64,000 bases of DNA from Hylemonella sp. (GTDB lineage: Bacteria; Pseudomonadota; Gammaproteobacteria; Burkholderiales; Burkholderiaceae_C): assembly GCA_030680575.1 (NCBI GenBank), contig JAUXVI010000025.1, positions 1-64,000 of the forward strand, given 5' to 3'. Below are positions 23,034-33,872 of the stretch, piece by piece; position 1 is the stretch's first letter; each line of letters starts with the position of its first letter. Under the pieces are notes generated by a model. The model was given only the letters and a program-made list of their open reading frames with translations, was not told the DNA's origin and searched no databases. The position numbers and the translations under genes are program-made.

Positions 23034-24038
23034 CTACTTGCTTTGACTCAGGGCGTTGCCGAGCAGTTTGGAAGTGATGTCCACGATCTGGATCATGCGG
23101 TCGTAGGGCATGCGGGTCGGGCCGATCACGCCTAACGTGCCCACCACCTGGCCATCCACCTCGTAAGGAGCGCTCACCACCGACAACTCCTCGAACGGCA
23201 CCACATGGCTTTCACCGCCGATGAAGATACGCACGCCTTCGGCTTGGCCCGCGATATCGAGCAGACGCATCAGTTGCGCCTTCTGCTCGAACAGGTCAAA
23301 GGCACGTCGCAACTGGCTCATGTCGCTGGAAAAATCGGTGATCGACAGCAAATTGCGCTCGCCGGCAATCACCACATCGTCCTGCGTCTCGGACATCGCC
23401 TCGGTACCGACATTCACGGCCGCCTGCATCAGCGAGGCGATCTCGGAACGCAGTGTTTCGACCTCGCCCTGCAGTTTTTCACGCACCTGTTCGATGGTGA
23501 GTCCCAGGTAGTTGGCATTCAGGTAGTTGGCCGCCTCGACGAGCTGGGACTGGGAATAATCCGTCTCGGTGAAGATCACACGGTTTTGCACATCCCCGTC
23601 GGGGGAGACCAGAATGACCAGGATGCGTCGCTCCGACAGGCGCAGGAATTCGATGTGCCGGAACACCGAGGCGCGGCGCGGCGCCATCACCACGCCGACG
23701 AACTGCGACAGGTTGGACAACAGGTTGGCCGCGCTGGAGATCACCTTCTGCGGTTGATCAGGCGCCAGGCTGTGCGAGGAGAACTGCCCCTGCTGCACGG
23801 TCAGCATGGTGTCGACAAACAAGCGGTAACCGCGCGCAGTCGGGATGCGCCCGGCCGATGTATGAGGGCTGGCGATCAAACCCAACTCCTCCAGGTCGGC
23901 CATGACGTTGCGAATGGTCGCCGGCGACAACTCCAGCCCGGACGCGCGCGACAGCGTACGAGAGCCAACAGGCTGTCCTTCTGCGATGTAGCGCTCGACC
24001 AGCGCTTTCAACAACAACTTGGCACGATCATCGAGCAT
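23034..24038 (-). CDS. hrcA: Heat-inducible transcription repressor HrcA
   Basis: This 334-aa protein is full length for the family. The N-terminal winged helix '[20 protein letters not shown]' and '[25 protein letters not shown]' (in parts) binds CIRCE operators, and the C-terminal part holds the GAF-like domain '[25 protein letters not shown]' in parts. HrcA represses groESL and other heat-shock genes and is tuned by GroEL. It is divergent from nadK with only 28 bases between start codons, a conserved arrangement in Burkholderiales. Confidence 0.96.
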   Translation of the reverse strand: MLDDRAKLLLKALVERYIAEGQPVGSRTLSRASGLELSPATIRNVMADLEELGLIASPHTSAGRIPTARGYRLFVDTMLTVQQGQFSSHSLAPDQPQKVISSAANLLSNLSQFVGVVMAPRRASVFRHIEFLRLSERRILVILVSPDGDVQNRVIFTETDYSQSQLVEAANYLNANYLGLTIEQVREKLQGEVETLRSEIASLMQAAVNVGTEAMSETQDDVVIAGERNLLSITDFSSDMSQLRRAFDLFEQKAQLMRLLDIAGQAEGVRIFIGGESHVVPFEELSVVSAPYEVDGQVVGTLGVIGPTRMPYDRMIQIVDITSKLLGNALSQSK

Positions 24039-24066
24039 GACTTCATTTTAATGATGTAATTTGCGC

Positions 24067-24963
24067 ATGAAATCTAAATTTCAGCAGGTAGCTCTGATCG
24101 GCAAGTACCAGGCCGCACCAACCAGCGGCAGCAGCGCCTCAGCGCGCCCGGCACTGGAGGATATTGCGCGATTCCTGCAAGCCCAGGGTTGCCAGGTGGT
24201 TCTGGAAGCGCAGACCGCCGACAACACCGGCATGAACGCTTACCCGGTGATGGACGTGGAAGCCATTGGCCAGCATTGCGATCTCGGCCTGGTCGTCGGC
24301 GGCGACGGCACGATGCTGGGGATCGGTCGGCAACTGGCGCGTTACAAGGTGCCACTGATCGGCATCAACCACGGACGCTTGGGCTTCATCACCGACATTC
24401 CCTTCGGCAGCGTTGAAGCCACGCTCACCCCCATGCTGCGCGGCGAATTCGAGGAAGACCTGCGTTGCCTGATGCAGGCACGCGTGATGCGCGGCAGCGA
24501 ATGCATTTTCGATACCCAGGCCATGAATGACGTGGTGGTGCACCGCGGCGGCGTCTCCGGCATGGTGGAATTGCGCGTTGAGGTTGACGGCAACTTTGTT
24601 GCCAACCAGCGCGCCGACGGCCTGATCATCGCCACCCCGACCGGCTCCACCGCCTATTCACTGTCGGCCGGCGGCCCCATCCTCCACCCGTCGATTGCCG
24701 GTTGGGTACTGGCACCTATCGCGCCGCATACCCTGTCCAACCGGCCCATCGTGATATCCAACACCTCGGAAATCGCCATCGAAATCGTGGCTGGGCGTGA
24801 TGCCAGCGCCAACTTCGACATGCAATCGCTCGCCTCGTTGCAGCACGGTGATCGCATCGTCGTGACACGCTCACAGCATCAGGTTCGCTTTCTGCACCCC
24901 AGGGGCTGGACCTATTTCGACACGCTGCGGCAGAAGCTGCACTGGAACCTGGGAGTGGCCTGA
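24067..24963 (+). CDS. nadK: NAD kinase
   Basis: From ATG 24067 the product is 298 aa. The GGDG motif (residues 78-81, 'VVGGDGTML') and 'NDVVVHR', '[15 protein letters not shown]' are the NAD kinase signatures. It phosphorylates NAD to NADP in the cytosol. A TTG six bases upstream is an alternative start. No clear Shine-Dalgarno is seen because the hrcA start is so close. Confidence 0.96.
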   Translation: MKSKFQQVALIGKYQAAPTSGSSASARPALEDIARFLQAQGCQVVLEAQTADNTGMNAYPVMDVEAIGQHCDLGLVVGGDGTMLGIGRQLARYKVPLIGINHGRLGFITDIPFGSVEATLTPMLRGEFEEDLRCLMQARVMRGSECIFDTQAMNDVVVHRGGVSGMVELRVEVDGNFVANQRADGLIIATPTGSTAYSLSAGGPILHPSIAGWVLAPIAPHTLSNRPIVISNTSEIAIEIVAGRDASANFDMQSLASLQHGDRIVVTRSQHQVRFLHPRGWTYFDTLRQKLHWNLGVA

Positions 24964-25070
24964 AATGGAACACCCCCAGGCTTCGCGCACTGCGTGTCGC
25001 TACGCCCCCCCCCTTGCAGGGGGCAACGCCAGTGGCCCGGCAAAGCCGGCTCCACGGCGTTCCTCGGTTA
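24964..25070 (+). repeat. REP-like intergenic element
   Basis: The gap before recN holds GC-rich segments: 'CGCACTGCGTGTCGCTACG', a C-run/GCAGGGGG stem, and 'GGCCCGGCAAAGCCGGCTCC' with an internal CCGG..CCGG hairpin. From memory, similar mosaic sequences are scattered between genes in Comamonadaceae. Only one copy lies in this window, so the assignment cannot be proven here. Confidence 0.4.
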
Positions 25071-25118
25071 AATCGTTTCATGCGACGCGAATCGGGTCGC
25101 ATGCGATGGAGCACTGAC

Positions 25119-26768
25119 ATGAGTTTGAAACGCATCGTTCTGCGGGATTTCGTCATCGTCAGCGAACTCGAGCTGGATCTGTCTCAGGGTTTCACTGCGC
25201 TCACCGGCGAAACCGGTGCCGGCAAGTCGATCCTGATTGATGCCTTGCAACTGGTCACCGGCGCACGCGCCGACACAGGTGTCATCCGCGAAGGCGCCAG
25301 CCGCACTGAAGTCAGCGCCGAGTTCGACAGCAGCACCGCCCTGCAAAGCTGGCTGGAAGAAGCCGGTTTTGAGCCCGGCGACAGCTTGCTGCTGCGCCGC
25401 ACGGTGGACACACAAGGCAAGAGCCGCGCCTGGGTCAATGGCAGCCCCGCCACCGCCACCCAGTTGCGCGACATTGGCGAGCAGCTGCTCGACATCCATG
25501 GCCAGCACGCCTGGCAAAGCCTGACGCGCCCGGACGCCGTGCGTGGCCTGCTCGACGCTTATGCCCGTATCGATACCAGCCGGCTGACCACGCTGTGGCA
25601 GCAGTGGCGCCAGGCACAGACCGCGCTGACCGAGGCACGCAGTGCGCAGGACTCTTTGCAGCGCGAACGGGAGCGTCTGAGCTGGCAGATCGGCGAAGTG
25701 GAGAAACTGGCCCCTCAACCCGGCGAATGGGAAGAACTCAACACCGACCACAGCCGCCTGGCCCATGCCCAAGCGCTGCTCGATGCCGCCCAAAGCGCAC
25801 TCGATGCACTGGAGGGCGAGGAAGGCAGCGCGGCATCCGCACTGACCGCGGCCCATCAAGCACTGCAACACCAGGAACATCTGGAGCCCGATTTCAAGGA
25901 ACTGACAGAGGTACTGGCCTCCAGCCTGGCCCAGGTGGAAGACAGTGTGCATTCCCTACGCACCTACCTGCGCCGCACCGATCTGGACCCCGAGCGTTTG
26001 GCCGAGCTGGATGCCCGTCTGACGCAATGGGTGTCGCTGGCACGCCGCTACAAGCGAACGCCAGAAGAGCTGGTCGCCACACTGGCCGACTGGAAAGAGG
26101 AGCTGGCCCGGCTCGATGCCGCCGCCGACCTGGCTGGCCTGGAGGCGGCCGAACAAAAAGCCCAAGACGCCTACATGGAAGAGGCGAAGGCCATTTCCAA
26201 GGCGCGCAGCAAGACCGCCCCGCAACTGGCCAAAGCGATCACCCAGGCCATGCAGGGCCTGGGCATGCAGGGCGGCCAGTTTGAAGTGACGCTCACCAAA
26301 GCCGCCCAGCCGATGCAAAGCGGGCTGGAGGAAGTGGCCTTTCTGGTGGCGGGACACGCCGGCAGCACGCCGCGCCCGGTGGGCAAGGTGGCGTCGGGCG
26401 GCGAGCTCTCACGCATTGCCTTGGCCATTGCTGTCACCACCAGTCAGCTTGGCACCGCGCAGACCCTGATCTTCGACGAAGTGGATTCCGGTGTCGGCGG
26501 CGCGGTCGCAGAAACCGTGGGCAAGCTCATGCAGCAACTCGGCCGTGACCGCCAGGTGCTGGCGGTCACCCACCTACCGCAAGTCGCCGCCTGTGCCGAC
26601 CACCATCTGGTCGTCGCCAAGCAACGGCAAGGCCAGGCCACACTCAGCACCGTGGCGGCCGTGTTGGGCGAGCAGCGGGTGGCCGAGATCGCGCGCATGC
26701 TCGGCGGCGAGCGCCTGTCGGGCACGACGCTGGCGCATGCCAAGGAAATGCTGCAGTCGCAGGGTTGA
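25119..26768 (+). CDS. recN: DNA repair protein RecN
   Basis: The start is ATG 25119 (MSLKRIVLRDFVIV), giving 549 aa, the normal RecN length; the frame is open upstream through the repeat. Walker A GETGAGKS is at 30-37, a long coiled coil occupies the middle, and the C-terminal signature 'VASGGELSRIALAIAV' and Walker B 'TLIFDEVDSGVGG' close the SMC-like ATPase head. RecN acts early in double-strand break repair. The common order hrcA-nadK-recN is kept. Confidence 0.96.
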   Translation: MSLKRIVLRDFVIVSELELDLSQGFTALTGETGAGKSILIDALQLVTGARADTGVIREGASRTEVSAEFDSSTALQSWLEEAGFEPGDSLLLRRTVDTQGKSRAWVNGSPATATQLRDIGEQLLDIHGQHAWQSLTRPDAVRGLLDAYARIDTSRLTTLWQQWRQAQTALTEARSAQDSLQRERERLSWQIGEVEKLAPQPGEWEELNTDHSRLAHAQALLDAAQSALDALEGEEGSAASALTAAHQALQHQEHLEPDFKELTEVLASSLAQVEDSVHSLRTYLRRTDLDPERLAELDARLTQWVSLARRYKRTPEELVATLADWKEELARLDAAADLAGLEAAEQKAQDAYMEEAKAISKARSKTAPQLAKAITQAMQGLGMQGGQFEVTLTKAAQPMQSGLEEVAFLVAGHAGSTPRPVGKVASGGELSRIALAIAVTTSQLGTAQTLIFDEVDSGVGGAVAETVGKLMQQLGRDRQVLAVTHLPQVAACADHHLVVAKQRQGQATLSTVAAVLGEQRVAEIARMLGGERLSGTTLAHAKEMLQSQG

Positions 26769-26786
26769 AAAGAAGGACATTTCACG

Positions 26787-27662
26787 ATGGCCATGGAAAT
26801 CGTCCTCATCACCGGCATGTCCGGTTCCGGCAAATCGGTCGCGCTCCATTCGCTGGAGGATGCCGGTTATTACTGCGTCGACAACCTGCCGCCCGAATTG
26901 CTGCTGCCTTTTGTCACACTGGAGCAGGAGCACCGGGCCAGCCGCCTGGCGATTGCCATGGACGTGCGCAGTGCCACCTCACTGCCGCAGGTGCCGGCGC
27001 TGCTCACCAAGCTGCGCGAGCAAGGCATCATCATCAAGCCATTGTTTCTTGACGCCGCCACCGACACCCTGGTGCGACGCTACTCGGAAACGCGGCGCAA
27101 GCACCCGCTGTCGCAGACCATGCCGGCGGCCACCTCGCCCGATCTCACCCATGCCCTGGTCGACGCCATCGAACTGGAACGCGAGCTGCTGAACGACTTG
27201 CGCGAACAGGCCCATGTGATCGACACCAGCCTGATCCGGCCTTCGCAGCTGCAGGGTTACATCAAGGAAGTGATCTCGGTGCCGGGCAGCCAGCTCACGC
27301 TGGTGTTCGAATCGTTTGCCTTTAAACGCGGCATCCCGGTCGATGCCGACTACGTGTTCGACATCCGCATGCTGCCCAACCCGCACTACGAGCCGGAACT
27401 CAGAGCGCTGACCGGCAAGGACGCCGCCGTGATTGACTTTCTGAAAGCGCAGCCCGATGTCGATCTGATGCGTGAACACATCTCGCAGTTTCTTGATCAC
27501 TGGCTCGACGCCATGTCGCGCAACCACCGCAGTTATGTCACGGTGGCCATCGGCTGCACCGGCGGGCAGCATCGCTCGGTCTATCTGGTGGAAGAACTGG
27601 CGCGGCGCTTCAGTTCGCGCTGGACCACGCTCAAGCGGCACCGCGAACTCGACGCCGGCTGA
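26787..27662 (+). CDS. rapZ: RNase adapter protein RapZ
   Basis: This 291-aa protein has Walker A GMSGSGKS near residues 8-15, '[25 protein letters not shown]' (in parts), and the C-terminal '[14 protein letters not shown]' motif that senses sugar phosphate/RNA. RapZ delivers small RNAs to RNase E and so controls glucosamine-6-phosphate synthesis for the cell wall. It follows recN by 18 bases. Confidence 0.94.
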   Translation: MAMEIVLITGMSGSGKSVALHSLEDAGYYCVDNLPPELLLPFVTLEQEHRASRLAIAMDVRSATSLPQVPALLTKLREQGIIIKPLFLDAATDTLVRRYSETRRKHPLSQTMPAATSPDLTHALVDAIELERELLNDLREQAHVIDTSLIRPSQLQGYIKEVISVPGSQLTLVFESFAFKRGIPVDADYVFDIRMLPNPHYEPELRALTGKDAAVIDFLKAQPDVDLMREHISQFLDHWLDAMSRNHRSYVTVAIGCTGGQHRSVYLVEELARRFSSRWTTLKRHRELDAG

Positions 27663-27698
27663 CCCCGACCGTCAGCCCCCAAGCCGCACGTTTGACGC

Positions 27699-28730
27699 TC
27701 AGCCTTTCTGAAGCAGCTTGCGCACCGGTGCCGGCAACCCCAGTTGCGGCCAGACATCCGCCGCATGCCAGCCGCCGGCCGCGTTCAAGGCCCGGGCCGG
27801 GAGTTGCACGCGCACCGGGTGCAAATGCAGGTCCTTGTGCGTCAGCACATGGGTGAACACCACGTCGTCCTGCAGTTCAGCCCGGTATTTCTCCGGCACC
27901 GCCGCCTCCAGCGCCTCACGGCTGTCAAACAGCTCAAAGCAATACAGGCCCGCCCAGACACCGGGCGTGGGCCGCTGGCGCAGCCAGACGGCACCGGTGC
28001 GCGTCTGCGCCCACAACAACCAGAGTGACTGCGCGCTGCGTTTGAGCTTGCGCGTTTTCACCGGATAGCTTTCGGGCTTGCCCTCGCGTCGTGCCACGCA
28101 CAGCTCAGCCACCGGACAGGCCAGACAGGCCGGCTTGCGTGCCGTGCACACGGTAGCCCCCAGATCCATCACGCCCTGGGTGTAGCGAGGCATGGCGCGC
28201 TGCAAGTCGCGCTGGGGCAGCAGCTCAGTTGCCTGTGACCACAAGGCGCGTTCGTTGGCAGCCACGGCCAGATCAGCATTGAAGCCCAGCACGCGTGTCA
28301 GCACCCGTTTGACGTTGCCGTCGAGGATGGCGACGCGTTCGCCGAAGCAGATCGAGGCCACCGCCGCTGCGGTGGAGCGGCCGATGCCCGGCAAGGTCTG
28401 CAAGGCTTCGGCGGTGCGTGGAAACTCGCCACCGTGCAACTTCACCACCTGCACCGCGCAGGCGTGCAGGTTGCGCGCGCGGCTGTAATAACCTAGCCCA
28501 CTCCACAGCCCCAGCACCTCGTCCAGGTGCGCCGCCGCCAGCGCGCGTACATCGGGAAAGCGTTGCAGGAAACGGGCAAAGTAGTCCAGTACCGTGACCA
28601 CCTGCGTCTGCTGCAGCATGATCTCGGACAGCCAGACGCGGTAGGGATCGCGCGTGGCCTGCCACGGCAGGTCGTTGCGGCCATGGCTTTGCTGCCAGCG
28701 CACCACGGGCGTGGCCAGATCAATCGTCAT
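27699..28730 (-). CDS. mutY: Adenine DNA glycosylase MutY
   Basis: This 343-aa protein contains 'EIMLQQTQVVTVLDYF', the HhH-GPD region 'LQTLPGIGRSTAAAVASI' with catalytic Asp in 'AILDGNVKRVLTR', and the 4Fe-4S cluster loop C-x6-C-x2-C-x5-C. The C-terminal NUDIX-like domain (from about 225) recognises 8-oxoG. It removes A paired with 8-oxoG, complementing MutM encoded 2 kb away on the same strand. Confidence 0.96.
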   Translation of the reverse strand: MTIDLATPVVRWQQSHGRNDLPWQATRDPYRVWLSEIMLQQTQVVTVLDYFARFLQRFPDVRALAAAHLDEVLGLWSGLGYYSRARNLHACAVQVVKLHGGEFPRTAEALQTLPGIGRSTAAAVASICFGERVAILDGNVKRVLTRVLGFNADLAVAANERALWSQATELLPQRDLQRAMPRYTQGVMDLGATVCTARKPACLACPVAELCVARREGKPESYPVKTRKLKRSAQSLWLLWAQTRTGAVWLRQRPTPGVWAGLYCFELFDSREALEAAVPEKYRAELQDDVVFTHVLTHKDLHLHPVRVQLPARALNAAGGWHAADVWPQLGLPAPVRKLLQKG

Positions 28731-28735
28731 GGACT

Positions 28736-30727
28736 TCAGGCCTGCGCCAGTTCCGGCTCGGCGCGGGCCGCCGTCGGTATGGTTTCAGGCGACCGGACGA
28801 GGTAGTTGGTCAGCTCCTGCAGCTTGCCATCCAACAGGTCGATCGCATGGGTCTGGGCCTGGATTTCTGCAATCCGCTCATCCAGGCCGCCTGCCGCCTG
28901 CTGAATGCGGTCAATCGCCTCAATGCGGCGGCTGAAGTTGCGGCGGCGCTCACGCAGCTGGGCATCCAGCTGGGCCGCGGCCGATTTGCTCCACAACTCG
29001 ACGTCGCCCAGCGCCATCTGGTGCACGCTGCGCAAGCGCGTGGACAAAGCACGTACCAGCCGGTCGGCAAACTCGGGTTGTGCCAGCCGGAAAGCATTGC
29101 CAATGCCGAGGTACTGCAGATGGCTGCGCTCGACCTGATCCAGGTCGTTCAGGTAGTCCTGCATCTGCGGCTCGGTCGGCGCCTGCAGGGAAAAACCGTG
29201 CTCGGCGTTGAGCTGGCGGAATGTGGCCGCCAGCATGGACTGGATTTCGCCGGTCAGCGACTGCACGCGCCGCAGGTTCTCGCGCAGGCGGTCAAACGTG
29301 TCGCCGTAGGCTTTCTTGACGCCGAGCTTGAGTCCCTTGTGCTGCAGCGCCTGCGTCAGCTGGGCCATCTCCTGACGCAGGGTGGTGGAGCCAAGCAGGC
29401 CGAACACATCGCGCAGCAGCTTGAGATGGACCGAGCGCACAGCATGGATCTTGGCGCCGCTGCGGTCAAATTCAGCTTGCTCCTGCGAAATGCGGGTGCG
29501 CATGTGCTTGATGACGGTGCTGTTCTTGCCACGCAGGCCCTTGAGTTCGAGCAGTTGCTCGGCCAGGTCGCGGCGGCGAATGTTCAAGACGCGGCCCGTC
29601 TCCGCCTGCAGATCGGCGATGCCCGTGGCCACAGCCGCGCCCAGGATGCGTTGCCGCTGGCCCATGATGCGCCGGCCCAGGGCTTCTTCCAGCGCTGGCA
29701 GGCAGCTTGACTGCAACAGGGCCTGGTCGTCGGTGACCTTGGCCACCAGCCCTTTTTGCGCCGAAACGGGATAAACCAGTTCGCGCGAAATGCCGAGGAT
29801 CTCGGCCGTGGTCTCGCACTGGCGCTCGATCTGCATCTGGATCTGCGCTGGCGAGCTCAGGGCGTCCCAGAGCGAATCAATCTTGTTGAGCACCACCAGA
29901 CGCGTGTCCACGTCAGACGACTCGGTGATGAGGTGCTCACGCCAGATGGCGAGGTCGGATTTGGTCACGCCGGTATCGGCGCCGAGGATGAACACCACGG
30001 CATGGGCCTGCGGCACCAGGCTGACCGTCAGTTCCGGTTCGGCGCCGATAGCATTGAGCCCCGGGGTGTCCAGGATCACCAGGCCCTGCTTGAGCAGGGG
30101 GTGGGCGATGTTGATCAGCGCGTGGCGCCAGCGCGGAACCTCCACCATGCCTTCGGCATCGGTCAGCGGGTTGTCTTCAGGCGTCTGGCCATCCCAGAAG
30201 CCCAGTGCGCGCGCCTCGTCCTGCGTCACACGCAGGGTCTCAGCCACCTTCTCAAGCGCCACGGCCAGTTGCTGCGGATCGTTGACGTCCAGATCGATGC
30301 GCGTCCACTTCTCCGGCACCATGCGCCATTCCATCAGCGACTGCGTCTGCAGCCGGGTCTCGATCGGCAACAGGCGCAGGCAGGGCGGCACCTCGGCGTC
30401 GTAGCCCATCTCGGTCGGGCACATGGTGGTACGTCCGGCGCTGGCCGGCATGATGCGCCGGCCATAGCCGGCAAAGAAAATGGCGTTGATCAGTTCGGAC
30501 TTGCCGCGCGAGAACTCGGCGACGAAGGCCACCATGACCTTGTCGGATCGCACCTGGTTCTCCAGCCTGCGCAGCCGTTCTTCGACAGCAGCGTCAAGCA
30601 GCTCATGGTCCTTCATCCATTCGGCCAGCAGCTTCAGGCGCAGGGCGAACTCGCGCCGCCATGTGCCGTGCTGGTCGAACTTCTCGTTGAATGAGGTTGC
30701 CACAATCTCTCCTGATGAACTTTTCAA
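28736..30727 (-). CDS. Dynamin-like GTPase
   Basis: This 663-aa protein has a GTPase domain with P-loop 'FSRGKSELINAIFF' (about residues 70-83), switch Thr in 'ASAGRTTMCPTE', G3 'LDTPGLNAIG' and G4 'VLNKIDSLWD'. A long helical region follows, including 'ELTNYLV' near the end. This is the bacterial dynamin-like type; members remodel or protect membranes. It sits between mutM and mutY and overlaps neither. Its exact job is unknown. Confidence 0.85.
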   Translation of the reverse strand: MKSSSGEIVATSFNEKFDQHGTWRREFALRLKLLAEWMKDHELLDAAVEERLRRLENQVRSDKVMVAFVAEFSRGKSELINAIFFAGYGRRIMPASAGRTTMCPTEMGYDAEVPPCLRLLPIETRLQTQSLMEWRMVPEKWTRIDLDVNDPQQLAVALEKVAETLRVTQDEARALGFWDGQTPEDNPLTDAEGMVEVPRWRHALINIAHPLLKQGLVILDTPGLNAIGAEPELTVSLVPQAHAVVFILGADTGVTKSDLAIWREHLITESSDVDTRLVVLNKIDSLWDALSSPAQIQMQIERQCETTAEILGISRELVYPVSAQKGLVAKVTDDQALLQSSCLPALEEALGRRIMGQRQRILGAAVATGIADLQAETGRVLNIRRRDLAEQLLELKGLRGKNSTVIKHMRTRISQEQAEFDRSGAKIHAVRSVHLKLLRDVFGLLGSTTLRQEMAQLTQALQHKGLKLGVKKAYGDTFDRLRENLRRVQSLTGEIQSMLAATFRQLNAEHGFSLQAPTEPQMQDYLNDLDQVERSHLQYLGIGNAFRLAQPEFADRLVRALSTRLRSVHQMALGDVELWSKSAAAQLDAQLRERRRNFSRRIEAIDRIQQAAGGLDERIAEIQAQTHAIDLLDGKLQELTNYLVRSPETIPTAARAEPELAQA

Positions 30728-30745
30728 TTTATAGCATCCGGGTCG

Positions 30746-31561
30746 CTAATTTTTCTGACAGGCCGGGCAGTAAAACGTCGACCGCTGGCCTTGCCGGATG
30801 GCCTTGATCGGGGTACCGCACACCCTGCAAGGCTGACCTTCCCGACCATACACCATGGCGTCGAGCTGAAAGTAACCGTTTTCACCCTGCGCATTGGAGA
30901 AATCGCGCAAGGTGCTGCCCCCTTTTTCCACCGCCCGCGCCAGCACATCGCGGATGGCGGCGTGCAGCTTGGCCGCGCGCGGCCGGCTCAGGCGGGCGGC
31001 ACTCAAAGTGGGGCGAATACCGGCCAGAAACAGCGCTTCAGAGGCGTAGATATTGCCCACCCCCACCACCACGTCGCCGGCCAGCAGTACCTGCTTGATC
31101 GCAGCACGGCGCGCCTTGAGGCCGGCATGAAAAGCCGCCACATCGAAGTCATCCGACAGCGGCTCCATGCCGAGCCGACCAAGCAGTTTGCGCGCCTGCG
31201 ACGAAGCCTCGTCGGGCACAAACACCACGGCGCCGAAACGGCGCGGATCGTGCAGGCGCAAGGTCCCGTGCGTGGTCACCAGCTCGAAGTGATCGTGCAC
31301 GCCGCGTGGTGGCAGTTGCCGGCCAAAGCTCAGACTGCCCGACATGCCCAGATGCAGCAACAGCAGCCCTTCATCCAGGTCGAGCAGCAGGTACTTGCCG
31401 CGCCGGCGCACGCCGCGCACCGTGCGGCCACTCAGCTGCTGCACCGGCAAGCCCAGGGGCCAGCGCAGCGCTTTGCCCAGCACGGCCGAGCTGATGCGCG
31501 CGCCGGCAATGCGGTCGGCAAAACTCAGGCGGGTGACTTCGACTTCCGGCAGTTCTGGCAT
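30746..31561 (-). CDS. mutM: Formamidopyrimidine-DNA glycosylase MutM (Fpg)
   Basis: This 271-aa protein starts [12 protein letters not shown]1 and E2 are the catalytic residues. A helix-two-turn-helix region lies at about 130-200 ('[22 protein letters not shown]' in parts). The C-terminal zinc finger '[24 protein letters not shown]' (in parts, C-x2-C-x16-C-x2-C) is complete. It excises 8-oxoguanine. It is divergent from the TPR gene. Confidence 0.97.
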   Translation of the reverse strand: MPELPEVEVTRLSFADRIAGARISSAVLGKALRWPLGLPVQQLSGRTVRGVRRRGKYLLLDLDEGLLLLHLGMSGSLSFGRQLPPRGVHDHFELVTTHGTLRLHDPRRFGAVVFVPDEASSQARKLLGRLGMEPLSDDFDVAAFHAGLKARRAAIKQVLLAGDVVVGVGNIYASEALFLAGIRPTLSAARLSRPRAAKLHAAIRDVLARAVEKGGSTLRDFSNAQGENGYFQLDAMVYGREGQPCRVCGTPIKAIRQGQRSTFYCPACQKN

Positions 31562-31599
31562 GGTCTACAAGGCAAGCTGGCTTGGATTATTATGGTCCG

Positions 31600-33342
31600 A
31601 TGTCGCCATCCCAAAGCATTGCCGTCCTGATACTGGCAGGCGCGCTCGGCGCGCAGGCACAGGACACTGCCCCCAACACCCCCACCGTCGCCACACAGCC
31701 GGCCTACTCGGCGCTCGACGGCGCACTCTTTTACCAACTGTTACTCGGTGAACTCACCTCCCAAGGAGGCGACCCCGGCACGGGTTATGCGCTGCTGCTG
31801 GATGCAGCACGCAAGACGGGGGATGAGCAGCTGTACAAGCGCGCCGTTGAAATCGCGCTGCAGGCGCGTTCGGGCGAATCGGCCCTGCAGGCCGCGCGTG
31901 CCTGGCGCCTGGCCCAGCCAGCGTCCAAAGAAGCCAACCGTTATGTGCTGCAGATCCTGATTGCCCTGAACCGCCTGGGCGACACCGTGGAGCCGATCAA
32001 GCGCGAGATCGCACTGACCGATGCCTCCGAACGCAGCGTCCTCTTCAACGTGCTGCCCAACTACTTCGCGCGCGCCAATGACAAGAAACTCGCGGCCCAG
32101 GTACTGGAGCAGGCGCTGGCGGACCAGCTGGCCAGCCCGGCCACCGGCGCGGTGGCCTGGACCGCTGTGGGCCGGCTGCGTCTGGCTGCGGCGGATCTGC
32201 CCGGCACGCTGGAAGCCGCCCGTCGCGGCCAGGCGCTGGATGCGTCTTCCGAAGGCCCTGCGTTGCTAGCCCTGGCCCTGCTCAGCCTGTCCCAGCCGCA
32301 GGCCGAGAAACTGGTGCAGAACTATCTGGCCATCAAACCGCAAAGCGACCTGCGCCTGGAGTACGCCCGGGTGCTGCTCAATACCCAACGCCACAGTGAG
32401 GCTTATGAGCAGTTGCGCATCATCACCACCGACCAGCCGGACGAAGCGCAAGCCTGGCTGCTGCGCGGCACGCTGGAGCTGCAGGACAACCGCCTGAGCG
32501 CCGCCGAAACATCGATCCGGCGTTATGCGAACCTGATCACGACCCAACCCCCGGCGACGAGCGAGGAACGCAACCGCAGTCTGACACAGGCCTACCTGCT
32601 GCTGGCGCAGATTGCCGAGCAACGCAAGGATTACGCGCAGGCCGAGAACTGGCTTGCCAAGATCAGCAATGCGCAAGACATGGTCAGTGCCCAGAGCCGG
32701 CGCGCCGCCATCCTGGCACGGCAAGGCAAGCTGGAAGAAGGGCGCCAGCAGATCCGCAACCTGCCCGAGCGCAGCCCGGCCGATGCGCGCCTGAAACTGT
32801 CCGCCGAAGTCCAACTGTTGCGCGATAACAAGCAGTACCAGGCCGCCTATGACCTGCTGAGCGAAGCCCTTCGCGGTGAAGCACAAGACGTGCATCTGCT
32901 TTATGACCAGGCCACGCTGGCAGAAAAGCTGGGCAACGCCGTCGAGATGGAACGCCTGCTGCGCCAGATCATGGTCATCAAGCCCGACTACCACCACGCC
33001 TACAACGCGCTGGGCTACTTCTTCGCCGATCGCAACATCCGCCTGGACGAAGCACGCCAACTGGTGCGCAAGGCACTGGAGTTCGCACCGGGCGACCCCT
33101 TCATTGCCGACAGCCTGGGCTGGGTCGAGTTCCGCAGCGGCAACACGGCCGAAGCGCTGCGCATCCTGCAAGAGGCCTACAAGAAACGGCCGGATGCCGA
33201 GATCGCGGCCCACCTCGGTGAAGTGCTGTGGAGTCTGGGAGAGCGTGAACAGGCCCTGAGCGTCTGGCGCGAAGGCCGGGCACTCAATGCCGAGAACGAG
33301 ACCCTGCTGGAAACGTTCAAGCGCCTGCGTGTGAACCCGTGA
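31600..33342 (+). CDS. Exported tetratricopeptide-repeat protein
   Basis: From ATG 31600 the product is 580 aa (a TTG at 31582 would add 6 residues). A signal peptide 'SIAVLILAGALGAQA' leads to a solenoid of TPR-like helical pairs, clearest at the C-terminus ('YHHAYNALGYFFADRNIRLDEARQLVRKALEFAPGDPFI' in parts). The gene is conserved before lolB-ispE in beta-proteobacteria. It is translationally coupled to lolB, which suggests a role at the envelope. Confidence 0.82.
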   Translation: MSPSQSIAVLILAGALGAQAQDTAPNTPTVATQPAYSALDGALFYQLLLGELTSQGGDPGTGYALLLDAARKTGDEQLYKRAVEIALQARSGESALQAARAWRLAQPASKEANRYVLQILIALNRLGDTVEPIKREIALTDASERSVLFNVLPNYFARANDKKLAAQVLEQALADQLASPATGAVAWTAVGRLRLAAADLPGTLEAARRGQALDASSEGPALLALALLSLSQPQAEKLVQNYLAIKPQSDLRLEYARVLLNTQRHSEAYEQLRIITTDQPDEAQAWLLRGTLELQDNRLSAAETSIRRYANLITTQPPATSEERNRSLTQAYLLLAQIAEQRKDYAQAENWLAKISNAQDMVSAQSRRAAILARQGKLEEGRQQIRNLPERSPADARLKLSAEVQLLRDNKQYQAAYDLLSEALRGEAQDVHLLYDQATLAEKLGNAVEMERLLRQIMVIKPDYHHAYNALGYFFADRNIRLDEARQLVRKALEFAPGDPFIADSLGWVEFRSGNTAEALRILQEAYKKRPDAEIAAHLGEVLWSLGEREQALSVWREGRALNAENETLLETFKRLRVNP

Positions 33343-33839
33343 AACTGCTGAGCCGAACAGCAGCTGGCCTGCTCCTGATTGCTATATTTTTGATAGCTGG
33401 ATGCGCACAAATACCAAGGTCAGAGGGCCAAAACGGCATTGAATCGCAGCTCTGGCGCGGCCGCCTGGGCTTGCGTGTCGAGAGCGATCCGCCGCAGTCC
33501 TTCTCTGCCGGCTTCGAGCTCAGCGGCAATGCCGACCAGGGTGCGTTGCGCCTGTACAGCCCACTGGGCACCACCCTGGCGGACCTGCGCTGGTCGCCGC
33601 AGTCCGCCACCCTGTCGAACAACGGTGAGACACGGCAGTTTGAATCACTGGAAGCCCTGGCCACCCAAGCCACCGGCACCGCCATCCCGATTGCGGCCCT
33701 GTTCCAGTGGCTCGCCGGCGTGCAGACCCGCGCCGATGGCTGGAACGCCGACCTCTCGCAGCTGGAGGGCGGACGGCTGACGGCCCAGCGCACACAGCCC
33801 TTGCCGACCGCCGAATTGCGCCTCATCCTGGAGCGTTGA
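33339..33839 (+). CDS. lolB: Outer membrane lipoprotein receptor LolB
   Basis: This 166-aa protein starts GTG inside the TPR stop (GTGA). The lipoprotein signal 'LLLIAIFLIAGC' makes Cys21 the lipidated residue. 'WRGRLGLRVESDPPQSFSAGFELSG' (in parts) and 'PLGTTLADLRWSPQSATL' fit LolB, which accepts lipoproteins from LolA and inserts them into the outer membrane. Unusually, the hydrophobic core and lipobox plus about 12 following residues are encoded by a copy of the dispersed GCTAT repeat (33381-33434). Confidence 0.88.
   Translation: MKLLSRTAAGLLLIAIFLIAGCAQIPRSEGQNGIESQLWRGRLGLRVESDPPQSFSAGFELSGNADQGALRLYSPLGTTLADLRWSPQSATLSNNGETRQFESLEALATQATGTAIPIAALFQWLAGVQTRADGWNADLSQLEGGRLTAQRTQPLPTAELRLILER
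33381..33434 (+). repeat. GCTAT-N7-ATAGC dispersed repeat, copy B (in lolB signal region)
   Basis: GCTAT (33381-33385), ATTTTTG, ATAGC (33393-33397), then GGATGCGCACAA and a tail ending AGAGGGCCAAAA. It aligns along its whole length with copies C, D and E. Confidence 0.82.
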
Positions 33840-33872
33840 GGTGCCGTCGATGGCGCCACCGATAATCAGGCC